64,000 bases of DNA from Aristolochia californica. Lineage: Eukaryota > Streptophyta > Magnoliopsida > Piperales > Aristolochiaceae. Positions 61,091 through 64,000 of this stretch are shown here, in pieces; the stretch's first letter is position 1; every line of letters starts with the position of its first letter. The position numbers and the translations under genes were made by a program. A model generated the notes under the pieces. That model was not told the origin of the DNA. It made no database searches and worked only from the letters and a program-made list of their open reading frames with translations. The stretch covers positions 22,453,013-22,517,012 of the forward strand of contig JARWKL010000007.1 of the NCBI GenBank assembly GCA_029961685.1. Reading direction: 5' to 3'.

Positions 61091-64000
61091 ATGTTAATGA
61101 TTCAAATGACCTATGGATCCAAAGCTTTTAAAGAGAATAACAAACGCTCATTAAATTCTCAAATGAACGTGCGGTGGGATATTTACCCGAGTCTAACAAG
61201 TCATTATTTTGCCCATTTTCAAAACGTTGACCTAACAATCATAGATGATTGTACAGTGATTTATCATGCCTAACGGGCAATATTTTTGTAAGAAATGACT
61301 TACGGATTGCAATTTAACACTTAGTTAAAAATCCTCCGCCACCCATTTTTCCCGACGATTGCAAAACCTAAGACAAAAAGTAAAAAGAGCTTACAATCCC
61401 TAAAAATTACAGACACTCTTCAGAATCATCTCTCTCTAGATTTTTGCATTGTGCTTTTCCATTTTAGATGTACACTTTTTTCTTAAATCCAAACTTTAAG
61501 TTTTCGCTCTCCCTACATCCAGAAAACAAAAAAGGCAAAGACTCTTCACAAAAAATCAAAATTTTATAGTTGATGTATGGAAAAAATTTAAAAAAATAAC
61601 AAATGTAAATAAATAAAATTTATTCACACAACACAAAGAAACACAAAACTTTTGTTATCCACGTTTATGAAATTCCACTAGTTTAACCCATTTAAAAGAA
61701 AGCTTGGAATTTTACAAGAAAGAGATTTCTTCTACACATGTTTTAAAAATGGATATGCATGTTTGAAACATGTTAAAGATGGAAATGAGCTATGGATGCA
61801 AAACTTTTAAAGACAACCTCATTAAATTCTCAAGTAAATTTGCGGTGGGATATTTACCTGAGTCAAACATGCCATTATTTTGCCCATTTGCAAAAATCTG
61901 GTATAATAATCATAGATGATTGTAAAGTGATTTATCATGCGTAACGGGCTATATTTTTGTAAGAAATGACTTTTGGTATTGGGAGTCAACACTCAGTTAA
62001 AAATCCCCCGCCTCCCCCTTTTCCCGACGTTTGCAAAACCTGAGATATAAAAACGAAATAGTGCTTACAATCCCTTAAAATTACAGACAATCTTTGGAAT
62101 TATCTCCCTCTACATTTGTGCATTGTGCATTTCCGTTTTAGATGTACACATTTTTCTTAAATCAAAACTTCAAGTTTTTCGCTCTCCCTTCATTCCGTAA
62201 ACATAAAAAAGGAAAAAAGATCATAACAAAATAAAAATTTTATAGTTGATGTGTGGAAAAAATTTAAAACAACAACTAATGTAAATAAAAAATATTTATT
62301 CACACACCACAAATGAACACAAAAGTTTTGTTATCCAGGTTTGGGAAATTCCATTAGTCCAAACTTAATAGCTTGGAATTTTACATGAAGGAGATTTGTT
62401 CTACACATGTTTTAAAAATGGATATGCATGCTTGAAACATGTTAAAGATTCAAATGACCTATGGATCCAAAGCTTTTAAAGAGAATAACAAACGCTCATT
62501 AAATTCTCGAATGAACGTGCGGTGGGATATTTACCCGAGTCTAACAAGTCATTATTTTGCCCATTTTCAAAAAGTTGACCTAACAATCATAGATGATTGT
62601 AAAGTGATTTATCATGCGTAATGGGCAATATTTTTGTAAGAAATGACTTATGGATTGCAATTCAACACTCAGTTAAAAATCCTCCGCCACCCATTTTTCC
62701 CGGCGATTGCAAAACCTGAGATATAAAAACTAAAAAGACCTTACAATCCCTAAAAATTACAGACACTCTTCGGAATTATCTCTCTCTACATTTCTGCATT
62801 GTACTTTTCCATTTTAGATGTACACTTTTTTATTAAATCAAAATTTTGAGTTTTCGCTGTCCCTTGATTCCGAAAAAATAAAATGCAAAAAACTCACAAC
62901 AAAATAAAAATTTTATAGTTGATGTATGAAAAAAAATTAAAACAATAACAAATGTAAATAAAGAAATTTATTCACACAACACAAATGAACACAAAATTTT
63001 TGTTATCCAACTTAGGGAAATTCCACTAGTGTAACCCTAATAGCTTGGAATTTTACAAGAAAGAGGTTTCTTCTACACATGTTTTAAAAATGGATATGCA
63101 TGTTTGAAACATGTTAAAGATGCAAATGAGCTACGGACGTAAAGCTTTTAAAGAGAATAACAAACGTTCATTAAATTCTCAAGTGAACCTGCGGTGGGAT
63201 ATTTACACGAGTCAAACATGCCATTATTTTGCCCGTTTGCAAAAAGTTGACGTAATAATCAGAGATGATTGTAAAGTGATTTATCATGCGTAACGGGCTA
63301 TATTTTTGTAAGAAATGACTTTTGGTTTGGGAGTCAACACTTAGTTAAAAATCCCCACACCCCCCCCCCCCCCCTTTCCCAACTTTTGCAAAATCAGAAA
63401 TATAAAAACGAAAAAGTGCTTAAAATCCCTTAAAATTACAGACACTCTTTGGAATTATCTCTCTCTATATTTGTGCATTGTGCATTTCCATTTTAGATGT
63501 ACACATTTTTCTTAAATCAAAACTTCGAGTTTTTCGCTCTCCCTTCATTCCGTAAACAAAAAAATGGCAAATAGATCACAACAAAATGAAAATTTTATAG
63601 TTGATGTGTGGAAAAAATTTAAAACAATAACTAATGTAAATTAAAAATATTTATTCACAAACCACAAATGAACACAAAAGTTTTGTTATCCAAGTGTGGA
63701 AAATTCCATTAGTCCAACCCAAATAGCTCTGAATTTTACTTGAAGGAGATTTTTCTACACAAGTTTTAAAAATGGATATGCATGCTTGAAACATGTTAAA
63801 GATTCAAAGGACCTATGGATCCAAATCTTTTAAAGAGAATAAACGCACATTAAATTCTCAAGTGAACGTGCGGTGGGATATTTTCCCAAGTGTAACAAGT
63901 CATTATTTTGCCCATTTTCAAAAATTTGACCTAACAATCATAGATGATTGTAAAGTGATATATTATGCGTAACAGGCTATATTCTTGTAAGAAATGACTT
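61091..64000 (+). repeat. ABAB(A) block at the right edge
   Basis: Anchors 61091 A, 61770 B, 62439 A, 63111 B and 63797 A (cut by the window end). C is missing between the B copies. The two complete A copies carry some C-like words (GTTGACC instead of TTTGACC) and CTCRAATGAACGTG, suggesting exchange with C. Confidence 0.78.
63360..63374 (+). repeat. 15-nt poly-C tract
   Basis: After ATCCCCACA there are 15 consecutive C, then TTTCCC. The consensus at this phase is CCCCGCCTCCCCCTTTTCCC. In monomer orientation this is the complement of the same G-rich segment that holds the 28-G tract in the left arm. Confidence 0.88.

Larger units (their letters stand above)
54100..61950 (+). repeat. Long-range duplicated segment pair, offset ~6.05 kb
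   Basis: Private variants at 54.1-55.9 kb recur at 60.15-61.95 kb: AAATAGATGACAACAAAAT, GCAAATAG context, ATTCTAATGACC, CCAAACCTTTTAAAG, TATATCTTTGTAAG, then CAAGTAAATTTGCGG with the nearby deletion (55,747 against 61,801). Offsets are 6,047-6,054 bp, about nine monomers. The span given covers both copies and the sequence between them. Confidence 0.8.
24256..64000 (+). repeat. Right arm of ~672-bp satellite array, plus orientation, ~59 monomers
   Basis: This is the same satellite as the left arm but reversed. Phase-zero ATGTTAAAG or a variant occurs at about 24627, 25274, 25947, 26617, 27287, 27954, 28627, 29300, 29971, 30644, 31316, 31989, 32661, 33334, 34006, 34680, 35317, 35989, 36662, 37335, 38006, 38678, 39352, 40012, 40686, 41360, 42033, 42706, 43379, 44051, 44723, 45396, 46298, 46971, 47642, 48315, 48987, 49662, 50336, 51010, 51678, 52348, 53024, 53697, 54372, 55044, 55716, 56378, 57051, 57722, 58395, 59068, 59743, 60419, 61091, 61770, 62439, 63111 and 63797. 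Departures from ~672 bp are small deletions plus one large one (45396 to 46298). The G-rich segment is on the - strand here. Confidence 0.97.

Noticed and set aside
268..63293. Dozens of short ORFs as protein-coding genes
   Set aside because: They repeat at the 672-bp monomer spacing, overlap on both strands, often start at TTG, match no family I know, and are disrupted in other copies. They are satellite sequence read in open frames.
1..64000. CRISPR array
   Set aside because: Repeat units are ~672 bp with no unique spacers, and there are no cas genes. This is a long-monomer satellite.
1..64000. Telomere-like words (CCCTAAA in AATCCCTAAAAATT; AACCCTAA in A and B copies)
   Set aside because: Each occurs once per monomer and never as a tandem run, so they are not telomeric repeats. 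A telo-box role cannot be judged from the sequence.
1..64000. CENP-B-like box
   Set aside because: I looked for the core TTCG....A..CGGG pattern and found no consistent match at a fixed monomer phase.
1..64000. Intergenic spacer of an rDNA or 5S/histone gene cluster
   Set aside because: No conserved rRNA, 5S, tRNA or histone sequence is seen in any monomer, and the unit is homogeneous throughout.
1..64000. Polyadenylation signals (AATAAA) and A-tracts as regulatory elements
   Set aside because: They are expected often in DNA this AT-rich and have no gene to serve.

Overview
The whole 64 kb window is one satellite DNA array: about 95 head-to-tail copies of an A+T-rich (roughly 70 % by eye) monomer of about 672 bp. 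I see no rRNA, tRNA, transposon, CRISPR array, bacterial operon or credible protein-coding gene. The many short ORFs of about 60, 75 and 65-69 codons recur at exactly the monomer spacing and are the same piece of satellite read again and again. A long, divergent, AT-rich tandem repeat without genes points to constitutive heterochromatin (centromeric, pericentromeric, subtelomeric or knob-like) of a eukaryote. A plant is my best guess, but I do not recognise the family and cannot name a species.

Layout. The array has two arms of opposite orientation that meet at a sharp breakpoint at 24,255/24,256. The left arm (1-24,255) holds about 36 monomers in minus orientation. The right arm (24,256-64,000) holds about 59 monomers in plus orientation. 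I use the recurring ATGTTAAAG as phase zero and define three main subtypes in monomer orientation. A has GCATGCTTGA, then GACCTATGGATCC, then ...AAATTTGACC..., then GATTGCAATTCAAC. B has GCATGTTTGA, then GAGCTATGGATGC, then ...GCTGACATAATAATC..., then GATTGGGAGTCAAC. C has GCATGCTAGA, then GACCTATGGATCC, then TTTGCCCGAGTCAAACAAGC, then GATTGGAAGTCAAC. A fourth type, C', has the A-like GCTTGA with a C body.

The subtypes form higher-order repeats. Read in monomer orientation, the left arm from the breakpoint outward is ABC x3, ABABC x2, ABAB, then A A, three A/B hybrids and a mixed outer end. The right arm is a mixed stretch (24.3-29.3 kb), C' x6 (29.3-33.3 kb), ABC (33.3-35.3 kb), C' x6 (35.3-39.35 kb), a mixed stretch with one truncated monomer (39.35-48.3 kb), ABABC x2 (48.3-55.0 kb), ABC x3 (55.0-61.1 kb) and ABABA (61.1-64.0 kb). 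Several long-range copies marked by shared rare variants lie on top of this (offsets near 674, 1,345, 5,341 and 6,050 bp). They look like recent unequal exchange or amplification.

The most notable items are the orientation switch with its offset near-identical inverted arms, the ABC/ABABC organisation found in both arms, the two C' blocks, the expanded G/C homopolymers in the G-rich part of the monomer, and a conserved 18-bp dyad. Nothing here works together as genes. Any function would be structural or chromatin-related, and that is inference.
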